A stretch of 64,000 nt of DNA from Solobacterium moorei. GTDB taxonomy: Bacteria > Bacillota_I > Bacilli_A > Erysipelotrichales > Erysipelotrichaceae. How positions within the stretch are numbered: position 1 is the stretch's first letter; every line of letters begins with the position of its first letter. A program made the position numbers and the translations under genes. This document shows positions 18,303-26,978 of the stretch, piece by piece. Below the pieces are notes generated by a model. It was not told the DNA's origin, ran no database searches, and saw only the letters and a list, made by a program, of their open reading frames with translations. Location: assembly GCF_036323475.1 (NCBI RefSeq), contig NZ_AP028934.1, positions 248,001 through 312,000 of the forward strand, read 5' to 3'.

Positions 18303-20456
18303 ATGAAAGTTCGTATTGGTATTGACGTAGGTGGTACATTTACAGATGCAGTTGCAATTAACAACGAAACATATGAGTTGATTGGAACAGTTAAGATTCC
18401 TACAACACACTTTGCACCAGAGGGTGTAGCTGCAGGTATCGTTCAAGTATTACATAAAATCATGGAGGAATATAGCATCAAACCTGATGATGTTGTATTT
18501 ATTGCTCATGGAACAACGCAGGCAACAAATGCCTTACTAGAAGGTGATGTTGTAAAGGTGGGTGTTGTAACACTTGGTAAAGGTTTACAAGGTGCAAAAT
18601 CAAAGAGTGATACAGCAATTGACAACATTGAATTAGCAAAAGGAAAGTATCTCTACTCTGAAAATGAGTTTGTCGATACATCTGATTCATCTAAGATTGA
18701 TGAATCAATTATCGCAGCAATCAAATCCCTACAAGAAAAGGGATGTAAGAGTATCGTAGCAGCTGAGGCGTTCTCTGTTGATGATCCTACAAATGAAAAT
18801 TTAGTTATCAAGCATTGTACAGAACAGAATGTTCCATCAACTGCCACAAACGATATCTCCAAGTTATATGGTTTAAAGATTAGAACACGTACAGCAGTTG
18901 TAAACGCTAGTATCATGCCTAAGATGTTAGAAGCTGCCACAATGACAGATGAATCCATCAAGAAAGCAAACATTAAGAATCCCCTCATGGTTATGCGTTG
19001 TGATGGTGGTGTTATGACGGTTGAGGAAGTAAGAAATCGTCCAATCCTAACAATCTTATCAGGACCAGCAGCTGGTGTTGCAGGTGCTTTGATGTATGAG
19101 AAATTAACAGATGGTATCTTCTTTGAAGTAGGTGGAACATCAACTGATATTTCATGCGTAAAAGATGGTAAGGTTATGATCAAGTACGCTGAAGTTGGTG
19201 GACATAAGACATATTTAAATTCTCTTGATGTACGTACCGTAGGTATCGGTGGTGGATCAATGGTAGAAATTAAAGATGGTAAGGCTGTTAATATCGGACC
19301 AAGATCTGCCCATATTGCAAACCTTGAATACGAAGTATATACAGACCCAAGTTTGATTGTTGAGCCTGTCTTAAAGACAATTCAACCAATGAATGGTGAC
19401 CCTGAGTATGCATACATTGAATGTAGTAATGGTACAAAGGTATCCCTAACCATGGCAGGTGCCGCAAACATTGCAGGTTATGTGCATCCAGAAGACTATG
19501 CATATGGTAATGTAGAGGCTGCACGTAAAGCATGGCAACCACTCGCAGATAACATGGGCTTATCTGTGGAAGAAACAGCGAAAACGGTAATGGCATACGC
19601 AGCTGAAAAGAATGGTAAGGTAGTCAAAGACTTAATGCATGACTATCAGATGGATCCACGCACAACACTATTCGTTGGAGGTGGAGGAGGTGCAGCTAGC
19701 GTTGTGCCACATCTAGCCGAAACAATGAATCATCAATTCAAGATTGCAAAGAACGCTCCAGTTATCTCGACTATCGGTGTCGCACTAGCGATGGTTCGTG
19801 ATATGGTGGAACGTTCCGTATCCAACCCGACAGAAGAAGATATCATCAGTGTACGTCGTGAAGCAGAGCTAAAGGCAATTCAAAATGGCGCATCACCAGA
19901 TACAGTCGAAGTTTCTGTCGAAGTTGATACACAACGTAACATCATTCGTGCAATCGCAGTAGGTGCTACAGAACTACGTAGTAAAGATCGTCTAAAGAAA
20001 CAACTAACAACAGAAGAGTTACTTGATACAGTTGCGCATAACTTAAATGTTGATAAATCAACATTAGAGATTTCTGCAGAAAACGGCAGTATGTACGCAG
20101 TACAAGCAACCATCACAGAAAAGAAACTTTTTGGTCTTGTTAAGAAGACAACAAAACCACTACGTCTCATTGATGATGAAGGTGTTATCCGTCTACAGAA
20201 GAAAAATGCATGGTCACGTCAATCTTCAGCCGCAAGCTGGCAAGCGGATGTTGACTGGATGATTGAAGAACTAACAGAATATAACGATGGTGGTGCAAAC
20301 CTACCGAATCTATATATTGTGTTAGGTAAGCGTGTCATCGACCTATCTGGTCTACAGAATGCAGAACAAATTAAGTCAATTGGTGGTGTTGAGTTAAGTG
20401 GTATCGCAGCAGACACAAAACTGATAGTCATTGCGACAAAGAGAGTGGATGGCTAA
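18303..20456 (+). CDS. Hydantoinase/oxoprolinase family protein, HyuA-like
   Basis: The 717-residue protein begins with the actin-like ATP motif RIGIDVGGTFTDAVAI, has AHGTTQATNALLEG near residue 66, and the second phosphate region EVGGTSTDISCVKDGK near residue 278. These are diagnostic of HyuA/5-oxoprolinase subunit A proteins, which use ATP to activate a cyclic amide. The usual partner HyuB is not in the window. Instead its stop overlaps the start of a small HEXXH protein, and an organic-anion permease gene precedes it. AGGAGG precedes the ATG. The C-terminal 150 residues do not show a motif I recognise. Confidence 0.88.
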   Translation: MKVRIGIDVGGTFTDAVAINNETYELIGTVKIPTTHFAPEGVAAGIVQVLHKIMEEYSIKPDDVVFIAHGTTQATNALLEGDVVKVGVVTLGKGLQGAKSKSDTAIDNIELAKGKYLYSENEFVDTSDSSKIDESIIAAIKSLQEKGCKSIVAAEAFSVDDPTNENLVIKHCTEQNVPSTATNDISKLYGLKIRTRTAVVNASIMPKMLEAATMTDESIKKANIKNPLMVMRCDGGVMTVEEVRNRPILTILSGPAAGVAGALMYEKLTDGIFFEVGGTSTDISCVKDGKVMIKYAEVGGHKTYLNSLDVRTVGIGGGSMVEIKDGKAVNIGPRSAHIANLEYEVYTDPSLIVEPVLKTIQPMNGDPEYAYIECSNGTKVSLTMAGAANIAGYVHPEDYAYGNVEAARKAWQPLADNMGLSVEETAKTVMAYAAEKNGKVVKDLMHDYQMDPRTTLFVGGGGGAASVVPHLAETMNHQFKIAKNAPVISTIGVALAMVRDMVERSVSNPTEEDIISVRREAELKAIQNGASPDTVEVSVEVDTQRNIIRAIAVGATELRSKDRLKKQLTTEELLDTVAHNLNVDKSTLEISAENGSMYAVQATITEKKLFGLVKKTTKPLRLIDDEGVIRLQKKNAWSRQSSAASWQADVDWMIEELTEYNDGGANLPNLYIVLGKRVIDLSGLQNAEQIKSIGGVELSGIAADTKLIVIATKRVDG

Positions 20457-21000
20457 TATGCTAGGATTTGCATATCCTTTCCCAACCAAAGATCTTGCAT
20501 ATCAAGAACTTACGTATGATTATTGTTATAACAAGATTAAGAAAGAAGATAAGCAACGTATTGTAGATGAGGCTTGGAAAAAGGGTGAGGAAACCGCAAA
20601 GGAAGTATTCGCAAAGTTTAATGGTAGTTATGACTTCCGCAAGATTTGCGCTGAATCAGGACTACAGTTAAATGATAAGGATACTGACTATGTTGTCGGT
20701 AATCAAAGATACTTCAGTGATTATGTGTCCGGAACCAATCAGATTAACCTCTACCTAAAGTCTATTGCAAAGTGGGCAGAAGAGAATCAGTTATCTATGG
20801 ATGATGCAATCAATCTCATCCTTAGCCATGAATATTTTCACTTCATGGAGATGAATATGATAGGACAACTGAGTAAATCCTACGAAGTGCCAATGTTAGT
20901 GATTGGTAAATTTAAACTAGGTAAAACAGGCATCCATGCATTATCCGAAATCGGAGCACATGGCTTTGCCCATCAGTATTATCTTCTAGCAACAAATTAA
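20449..21000 (+). CDS. Small HEXXH putative metalloprotein
   Basis: The 183-residue soluble protein has the zinc-protease signature HEYFH at residues 127-131 and a glutamate in ALSEIGAHGFAHQ at about residue 167 that could be the third metal ligand. I do not recognise the rest. It begins inside the end of the HyuA-like gene (ATG 20449, overlap 8 bases; ATG 20458 is an alternative), so the two are probably translated together. No signal peptide is seen, so it acts in the cytoplasm. It could hydrolyse the product of the HyuA-like enzyme or be its partner; neither is proven. Confidence 0.75.
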   Translation: MANMLGFAYPFPTKDLAYQELTYDYCYNKIKKEDKQRIVDEAWKKGEETAKEVFAKFNGSYDFRKICAESGLQLNDKDTDYVVGNQRYFSDYVSGTNQINLYLKSIAKWAEENQLSMDDAINLILSHEYFHFMEMNMIGQLSKSYEVPMLVIGKFKLGKTGIHALSEIGAHGFAHQYYLLATN

Positions 21001-21005
21001 ACAAT

Positions 21006-21034
21006 AAAAGCAGGATTAACGCCTGCTTTTATTT
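21006..21034 (+). terminator. Terminator of the HyuA-like operon
   Basis: AAAAGCAGG pairs with CCTGCTTTT around a short loop, followed by ATTT. The arms are A-rich and T-rich, so it may work in both directions and also serve the minus-strand regulator ending at 21066. Confidence 0.75.
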
Positions 21035-21065
21035 ATGAATGTATGCATGTGGAATCAAAGTTATA

Positions 21066-21773
21066 TTATAGAATTAGACTTTGATATTTATGTGATAGTT
21101 TTTTAAAGCATTCGATATCAATAGTAATTTTACCTTTTCGTAGTTTGATCATTCCTTCTAATTCCATGGTATCTAAGTATCTATACAATGATCGAAGATT
21201 TATATGGAGAACGTCTGCTAACTCACTTCTTTTTAATGGGCAGATATATGGAATCGATTCACAGGATTTTAAGTATAGGTAGTATCCAACAATATCCTTT
21301 TTAGGAAAAGTACTCTGTGTTTCAGCGTGTTCCATTGCATGAGTGGTTACTCTCGCTAAAATTTTTAATATTGAAAAACTTATATCAAAGTTAGATGCTA
21401 ATATTTCGTAAAACTCATTATTATGAACTTTTAATACATAGCAGTCTGTTTTTGCTATAACAAATCCAGTATATTCCCTTTTTTTAGTTAAATACTCAGT
21501 AATACCTAGACAATCAATTGCATTTACCTCATCAATTGTATTATTGATATTCCAATCGATATCATTAAGGACTAAACCTTCGCCACTCAATAATATATAA
21601 ATATAGTCTGCGGGCTGCCCTTGTGTTATTATTGTTTTTCCTTTTTTTATCTGAAAGATATATGTTTCATGCAGTAATTCTGTTAATTGGTAAATTGATT
21701 GTTTGGATAAGTTGTCTAGTGAATCGTTCAGAAAAATTATATTGAATGCATGTTTTAAATTTTTATTTATCAT
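21066..21773 (-). CDS. Crp/Fnr-family transcriptional regulator
   Basis: The 235-residue protein has an N-terminal cyclic-nucleotide-binding-like beta-barrel (GKTIITQGQPADYIYILLSG, residues about 39-58) and a C-terminal helix-turn-helix (RSELADVLHINLRSLYRYLD). No cysteine cluster for an Fe-S centre is seen at the N-terminus, so it is more Crp-like than Fnr-like; its ligand is unknown. It is divergent from the ECF/nucleoside operon, and a palindrome lies between the two genes. It is probably the local regulator. Confidence 0.85.
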   Translation of the reverse strand: MINKNLKHAFNIIFLNDSLDNLSKQSIYQLTELLHETYIFQIKKGKTIITQGQPADYIYILLSGEGLVLNDIDWNINNTIDEVNAIDCLGITEYLTKKREYTGFVIAKTDCYVLKVHNNEFYEILASNFDISFSILKILARVTTHAMEHAETQSTFPKKDIVGYYLYLKSCESIPYICPLKRSELADVLHINLRSLYRYLDTMELEGMIKLRKGKITIDIECFKKLSHKYQSLIL

Positions 21774-21791
21774 AATTGAAGTTTATCAAAG

Positions 21792-21811
21792 AAACTGACA
21801 ACTGTCATTTT
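21792..21811. promoter_or_regulatory. Candidate Crp/Fnr-type operator
   Basis: TGACA and TGTCA are separated by AC, with AAAC and TTTT extending the symmetry, giving 8 of 9 matched positions per arm. It lies 18 bases from the start of the Crp/Fnr-type gene and about 100 bases before the ECF operon. Confidence 0.5.
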
Positions 21812-21913
21812 CTTTTTAAATTTCTTTCGATACACTGAAGGTACAAGTAAATTTTACGGAATGCTAATAGAGGTGATTACATCCATAGATAAAGATTAGG
21901 AGGATATAAGACT

Positions 21914-22519
21914 ATGGAAACAACAAAAAAGTATTCTATTAAAGATGATTTTACAATGCAGGCAATTCTCATCATTCCAGTATGTGTTGCTGTCAATTTT
22001 GTTGGCGGACAGCTTGCTGGATTATTAAAGTTACCAATGTACCTAGATACCATTGGAACGATTTTTGCATCATTATTATGCGGTCCATGGGTTGGTGCCG
22101 TAGCAGGTGGTTTAACAAATGTTGTTACTGGAATAGCAAATCCAACTAATTTCGCATTTATTCCAGTAAATATCATTGCGGGTTTAGTAACTGGTTTCTT
22201 AGCTAGAAAAAACATGTTTAATAAAACATGGAAGTGGTTACTATCTATGTTTATCATGGCCTGGGTATCTATTATTGTATCTGCACCAATTGTAGTTCTT
22301 GTATATGGTGGAGTTACAGGTGGCGGAACATCTTTAATTACTGCAGCTGCTTTGGCAGCAGGGGCAAATATTTGGGCAGCATTCTTTGGGACAGAAGGAG
22401 TTTTCCAAGTGTTAGATAGAATTATCTCTTTCTTAATTTGTTGGGCAGTTATTAAAGTGATTCCTACTAGAAACTTGATTAAATTTAGTCTTGGGGAGTT
22501 ATATATCAAAAAGAAGTAG
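21914..22519 (+). CDS. ECF transporter S component (substrate-binding membrane subunit)
   Basis: The 201-residue protein has six membrane segments and the sequence YLDTIGTIFASLLCGPWVGA near residue 42, a pattern typical of ECF S components. It should bind the substrate in the membrane and dock on the T protein encoded next. The specificity cannot be read from family motifs. Since genes for a uridine-phosphorylase-like enzyme and a nucleoside hydrolase lie downstream, nucleosides are the most likely cargo. AGGAGG precedes the start. Confidence 0.82.
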   Translation: METTKKYSIKDDFTMQAILIIPVCVAVNFVGGQLAGLLKLPMYLDTIGTIFASLLCGPWVGAVAGGLTNVVTGIANPTNFAFIPVNIIAGLVTGFLARKNMFNKTWKWLLSMFIMAWVSIIVSAPIVVLVYGGVTGGGTSLITAAALAAGANIWAAFFGTEGVFQVLDRIISFLICWAVIKVIPTRNLIKFSLGELYIKKK

Positions 22520-22560
22520 AAATAAATCACCTCTATTCGCATCCATATTGAAAGGTAAGT

Positions 22561-23367
22561 ATGGAAAAGACGTTTGCAGAACAGATTCAGATCAACAAAT
22601 CAAATAAAATCTGTGGTTTACACCCAAAAGCAAAATTAGTAATTTTAATATCTTATTCAATTTGCTCGTTTATCTTAATGACAGTGAATGTAACTAGCTT
22701 AGATATTCCGCTTTTAGTAATTCCATGGTTTTTTATATTGCCTATTTTGGCATTGATGAGTGGTATATTAATTAAATTTATCAATGGATTTAAGGTTATA
22801 TTTACAATTTCTTTAATTGTATTTCTAGTACAGTTATTTTTGATATCAGGCGGAGAAGAACTGTGGAGATTTTACTTTTTGAGTATATATCAAGGCGGTT
22901 TGAAATCAGCTCTCATTCTGACATTTATGATTACTAATATTGCAGGAATATTTTTATGGTATTTTCAAACTACAACTAATCAAGAAATATCCAGAGCTTT
23001 AGAAGAATCAGGAATGAATTATAAAGCAGCTTTCGTGTTTACTTCATCACTGAAAATGATTGATGTATTAGGGAAGAATAGTAAAACAATCATGAATGCT
23101 CAACAAGCACGTGGTGTGGAAACTGAGGGAAACATATTAATCAGAGCAAAGGCGTTTTTCCCTTCAATGGTTCCTTTGATTCTCGGGGCGGTGATTAATG
23201 CAGATGAAAAAGCATTAACTTTAGAAGCGAGAGGATTTAACTATCAATGTAGGAAAACAAGATTATTCAATCTAAAGAAATCTGGTTGGGAAAAACAGGC
23301 AATACTAATTAGTATTTGTATAACAATAATGATTTTAGGATGGAGAGTTTTATGGCAGATTATGTAA
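22561..23367 (+). CDS. ECF transporter T component
   Basis: The 268-residue membrane protein has about six helices and the two Ala-Arg-Gly signature motifs of T components: QQARGVETEG near residue 180 and LEARGFNY near residue 222. These helices couple ATP hydrolysis to toppling of the S component. The GGTAAG upstream is a modest ribosome binding site. Its stop overlaps the first ATPase gene by 16 bases. Confidence 0.9.
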   Translation: MEKTFAEQIQINKSNKICGLHPKAKLVILISYSICSFILMTVNVTSLDIPLLVIPWFFILPILALMSGILIKFINGFKVIFTISLIVFLVQLFLISGGEELWRFYFLSIYQGGLKSALILTFMITNIAGIFLWYFQTTTNQEISRALEESGMNYKAAFVFTSSLKMIDVLGKNSKTIMNAQQARGVETEGNILIRAKAFFPSMVPLILGAVINADEKALTLEARGFNYQCRKTRLFNLKKSGWEKQAILISICITIMILGWRVLWQIM

Positions 23368-24209
23368 TCGAATGTAAGAATATTACCTACACCTATCCTG
23401 TTTCTGAAGAACCAGCAATTAAAAATTTAAATCTTGATATCGAAAGAGGAAAATTTTATGGAATAATTGGAAACAATGGCTCTGGAAAATCAACCTTATG
23501 TGCAATATTAAGAGGGTTTGCCCCTGCATATTTTAAAGGAAAATTAGATGGTGAAGTGATATTTAACGGGAAAGATATTAGTCAATATGGTTATGAAATA
23601 TCTAAAATGATAGGCTATGTTTTTCAAAATCCATTTACACAAATCAGTGGAATAAAAGAAACTGTTTTTGAAGAGATTGCATATGGTCTCGAAAATTTTG
23701 GGACACCAGTAGAAGAAATTGAAAAACGTGTTGTCGAAGTAATGAAGTTGACTAATACTGAAGAACTTGCAATGAAGAACCCTTATGAACTCTCAGGTGG
23801 CCAAATGCAGAGAGTTGCTTTGGCATCTGTAATTGTACTTAACCCAGATGTTTTAATTATAGATGAGCCCACAAGTCAATTGGATCCACAAGGTACGGAA
23901 AGCGTTTTTGAAATAATAAGAAAATTAAAGGAACAGAGAAAAACAATTATCTTAGTTGAACATAAAATTGACTTGATTGCGGAATTTACAGATCAGGTAG
24001 TTATTCTGAAAGATGGAGAAATACTTACAGAAGGTGACACAAAATCTGTGTTGACTGATATATCTCTATTAGAACATGGAATTGCAATTCCACAAGTTAC
24101 TCAGCTAGCTATTCAATTGAAAGAAATTGGTTTACCAATCAATTCAATAAGTGTTACTGAAGAAGACTTACTCAATATTCTTAAGAGTTTATTGTATGAA
24201 AGGGGATAG
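23352..24209 (+). CDS. ECF transporter ATPase A1
   Basis: The 285-residue ATPase has Walker A GNNGSGKST near residue 37, Q-loop FQNP, signature LSGGQMQRVA, Walker B VLIIDEP and switch histidine VEHK. The ATG at 23352 has GGAGAG in front and lies inside the end of the T gene. It should pair with the next ATPase as an asymmetric dimer below the T component. Confidence 0.92.
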   Translation: MADYVIECKNITYTYPVSEEPAIKNLNLDIERGKFYGIIGNNGSGKSTLCAILRGFAPAYFKGKLDGEVIFNGKDISQYGYEISKMIGYVFQNPFTQISGIKETVFEEIAYGLENFGTPVEEIEKRVVEVMKLTNTEELAMKNPYELSGGQMQRVALASVIVLNPDVLIIDEPTSQLDPQGTESVFEIIRKLKEQRKTIILVEHKIDLIAEFTDQVVILKDGEILTEGDTKSVLTDISLLEHGIAIPQVTQLAIQLKEIGLPINSISVTEEDLLNILKSLLYERG

Positions 24210-24212
24210 GAA

Positions 24213-25034
24213 ATGCAGACCATTAAATTTAATGATGTAGGGTATTGCTATCCAAATGGTTTCTGTGCCGTTGATAATATCAATATTGAAATTGAAAAAG
24301 GTGAAAATGTTGTAATCATTGGTCAAAATGGTGCCGGTAAAACCACAACGGTAAAAATGATGAATGGATTATTAAAACCCTCATCTGGAGAAGTGCTAGT
24401 TGGAGATAAAAATACTAAAGATTATACAACCGCACAGATTTCGCGTCATGTTGGTTATGTATTTCAGAATCCAGACGACCAAATTTTTCACTCAACGGTT
24501 GAATTGGAAGTGAGATATGGACCGGCAACAACGGGGTCATCAAAAGAGGTCGAAGATCAGAGAGTTGAAAGAGCACTTGAGATGACAGGTTTAACTAAAC
24601 ATCGAGATGAAAATCCATATAACTTACCACTCTCTATACGCAAATTTGTGACAATCGCTGCAATTATAGCGATGGATACAGATATTATGATTTTTGATGA
24701 GCCGACTGCAGGACAGGATTTAGAAGGGACACGACAACTAATTAATGTAATTAATACTTTACATGAAGAAGGGAAGACACTAATTACCATTTCTCATGAC
24801 ATGGAGTTTGCGGCGAATAATTTTGAAAAAATAATAGTAATGGCTAATAAAAAAGTCGTGAAAATTGGAAGGCCGGAAACTATTTTCTATGATTTTAAGA
24901 CTTTGGATCAAGCAATGCTTAAGCAGCCATATGTATGTAGAATTGTTTCTAAACTTGGTATAGAGTCCAATGCAATTAGTTTAAATAATGCGGCGAAAGT
25001 TATCTTAGAGAGATGGAAGCAAAATGCGAAATAA
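24213..25034 (+). CDS. ECF transporter ATPase A2 with altered signature motif
   Basis: The 273-residue ATPase has intact Walker A GQNGAGKTT, Q-loop FQNPDDQ, Walker B IMIFDEP and ISHD, but the ABC signature is not LSGGQ: at the expected place the protein reads NLPLSIRKFVTIAA. It resembles the EcfA' variant and is likely the partner of A1. If so, only one of the two composite ATP sites would have a canonical signature. It starts 3 bases after A1 and its end overlaps the MFS gene by 11 bases. Confidence 0.88.
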   Translation: MQTIKFNDVGYCYPNGFCAVDNINIEIEKGENVVIIGQNGAGKTTTVKMMNGLLKPSSGEVLVGDKNTKDYTTAQISRHVGYVFQNPDDQIFHSTVELEVRYGPATTGSSKEVEDQRVERALEMTGLTKHRDENPYNLPLSIRKFVTIAAIIAMDTDIMIFDEPTAGQDLEGTRQLINVINTLHEEGKTLITISHDMEFAANNFEKIIVMANKKVVKIGRPETIFYDFKTLDQAMLKQPYVCRIVSKLGIESNAISLNNAAKVILERWKQNAK

Positions 25035-26229
25035 AAGGTTTATATTTGGGTTTGTTGCATTTGCATTATATTTTTTGACTGGCGCAGCATGTATTGTCGT
25101 TGGAAGTGGTTTATCGCATTTTGCAGATAAGTTTGGAACTGATATTAAAACAATTGTGATTTTGGGCTCTTTATATTCACTTGGAAGAGTAAGTACTGTT
25201 TATTTGACTGGAAAACTTGTAGAGAAGATAGGACCACTTAAAGTCACAGTTATGGGAATATGTTTAATGGGTCTTTATTTAACGGGTATTGCGTATACAC
25301 ATTCATTTTATTATGCACTGGTCTTTGCATATATAGGCGGAGTTGGAATGGGAGCTCAAGATACAGTATGTCCTTTGTTTTTAAGCGTAGCTTTTCCAGA
25401 TAATTACGCAGGCTCACTAAGTGCCGGTCAAGGATTATTTGGTTTAGGTGGCTTTATAACACCTTTTTTAACAGGTGTTATGCTAATGAATAAGCTACCT
25501 TTCTATTTTGCATATTATGTATTACTTATTTTTGCTCTAATTACATTGGGTTTTGTAATATATGAGAAAAAAACAATTAATGTAACATTCAATCAAAAAA
25601 GGAATTTGACAGTATCTGATGAGACACAAATCAAACCATTATTTACAAAGAATAAAGTGATAGCTTTCACAGCTATATTATTGGCTGCTGCAACATATAG
25701 TACCACTGTAAACACAATTGGACTTTATACAACTACATTTGCAGAATATCAAGGTTTTACAAGTGCTAGTGCTGTGTTCTTGCTAACTGTATATAACGTT
25801 GGTTCGGTTATAGGCTCTTTAATATTTATATTGATATTAAAAAGAGTTTCTGCCGTCAATATTTTGATTGTAAATAATATTCTATCAATTGTTATATTTG
25901 CAATTTTAGAGCACCTAAAAGATTCAACAGTTTATTTTATATGCCTTTTTGCTGCAGGTTTTTTATTAGGTGTACTCTTTAGTTTAATTGTGGAAATTAC
26001 AACAAGAATTGGATATAAACATATTAGTGTTGCAAGTGCATATGTGGCAGTTGCAGGTGGTTTTTCGGATGTTCTCACACCAATTATTACAGGATTTATT
26101 GTTGGAGTATTTGGTATTGCGTCAATTTATAGGTATGCATTTATTGCAATAATTATCACAACTATATTAGCTATTATGGTTCGAATATATACATATGAAA
26201 GTGGAGGCTCTTATGTCAATTCAAAGTAA
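25024..26229 (+). CDS. MFS transporter
   Basis: The 401-residue protein has 12 hydrophobic segments and the loop 2-3 region YLTGKLVEKIGPLKV, which fits the major facilitator motif GxLxDrxGrk loosely. It starts inside the ATPase A2 gene and its end overlaps the phosphorylase gene by 17 bases. Within a nucleoside operon it could export a base or import a second nucleoside or sugar; no direct evidence exists for either. Confidence 0.85.
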   Translation: MRNKRFIFGFVAFALYFLTGAACIVVGSGLSHFADKFGTDIKTIVILGSLYSLGRVSTVYLTGKLVEKIGPLKVTVMGICLMGLYLTGIAYTHSFYYALVFAYIGGVGMGAQDTVCPLFLSVAFPDNYAGSLSAGQGLFGLGGFITPFLTGVMLMNKLPFYFAYYVLLIFALITLGFVIYEKKTINVTFNQKRNLTVSDETQIKPLFTKNKVIAFTAILLAAATYSTTVNTIGLYTTTFAEYQGFTSASAVFLLTVYNVGSVIGSLIFILILKRVSAVNILIVNNILSIVIFAILEHLKDSTVYFICLFAAGFLLGVLFSLIVEITTRIGYKHISVASAYVAVAGGFSDVLTPIITGFIVGVFGIASIYRYAFIAIIITTILAIMVRIYTYESGGSYVNSK

Positions 26230-26962
26230 AGAAGTATTAAATGAAAAAGGTCAACAATACCACATTTGTGTAGAAAAAGGACAGATTGGGAGATATGTGC
26301 TTCTCCCAGGGGATCCTGGTAGAACAGACTTAATTGCAAAATTCTTAGATAATCCAAAGCTGGTTGCATATAATCGTGAGCATAAAACATGGACAGGATA
26401 TTTAGATGGAGAAATGGTTTCTGTTACAAGTACAGGAATGGGTGGACCATCGGCTGCAATATGCTTAGAAGAATTAATACATGCAGGTGCGGAAACATTT
26501 ATCCGTGTGGGTACATGCGGAAGGATTTGTGAAGAGAGTTATAACAAAAAATATGAAGGTGTTGTTATTACTGGTGCGATTCGTCATGAAGGAACAACGG
26601 TACAGTATATTCCAATCGAGTATCCTGCAATGGCTGATCGTCATGTTACAGATGCACTAGTTAAATCAGCGCAAGAACAAGGTTTTTGCTTTGCAGAAGG
26701 TATAGCGCAATGTAAGGACTCATTTTATGGCCAACATGATCCTGATAGTATGCCAAGTGGTTTTATGTTGAAATCATATTGGGAAGCATGGGAAAAAGCA
26801 GGTGTAATGGCTTCTGAAATGGAAAGTGCAACAGTATTTATTGTAGCTGCAATACGTGGCAAGAGAGCAGGAGCACTAATGGCTTATGAGCATATGAATG
26901 AAAATACAATCAGGACAGCAATAGGTGCAATTAAGAAACTTATCAAGTCAGATAGATTGTAG
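26213..26962 (+). CDS. Nucleoside phosphorylase, uridine phosphorylase-like
   Basis: The 249-residue protein has LPGDPGRTDLIAKFLD near residue 30, TSTGMGGPSAAI, FIRVGTCGRI and the ribose-binding MASEMESATVF. These are the phosphate, base and ribose segments of the Udp/DeoD (NP-I) family, and Udp is the closest by motif. It would split a nucleoside with phosphate to a free base and pentose-1-phosphate. The ATG at 26213 has GGAGG in front and lies inside the MFS gene end. Confidence 0.9.
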   Translation: MSIQSKEVLNEKGQQYHICVEKGQIGRYVLLPGDPGRTDLIAKFLDNPKLVAYNREHKTWTGYLDGEMVSVTSTGMGGPSAAICLEELIHAGAETFIRVGTCGRICEESYNKKYEGVVITGAIRHEGTTVQYIPIEYPAMADRHVTDALVKSAQEQGFCFAEGIAQCKDSFYGQHDPDSMPSGFMLKSYWEAWEKAGVMASEMESATVFIVAAIRGKRAGALMAYEHMNENTIRTAIGAIKKLIKSDRL

Positions 26963-26978
26963 AATGGGAAATAGTATT

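Noticed and set aside
23890-23910. A second cre-like GAAAGCG sequence
   Set aside because: It lies inside the ECF ATPase gene and matches poorly in its second half.
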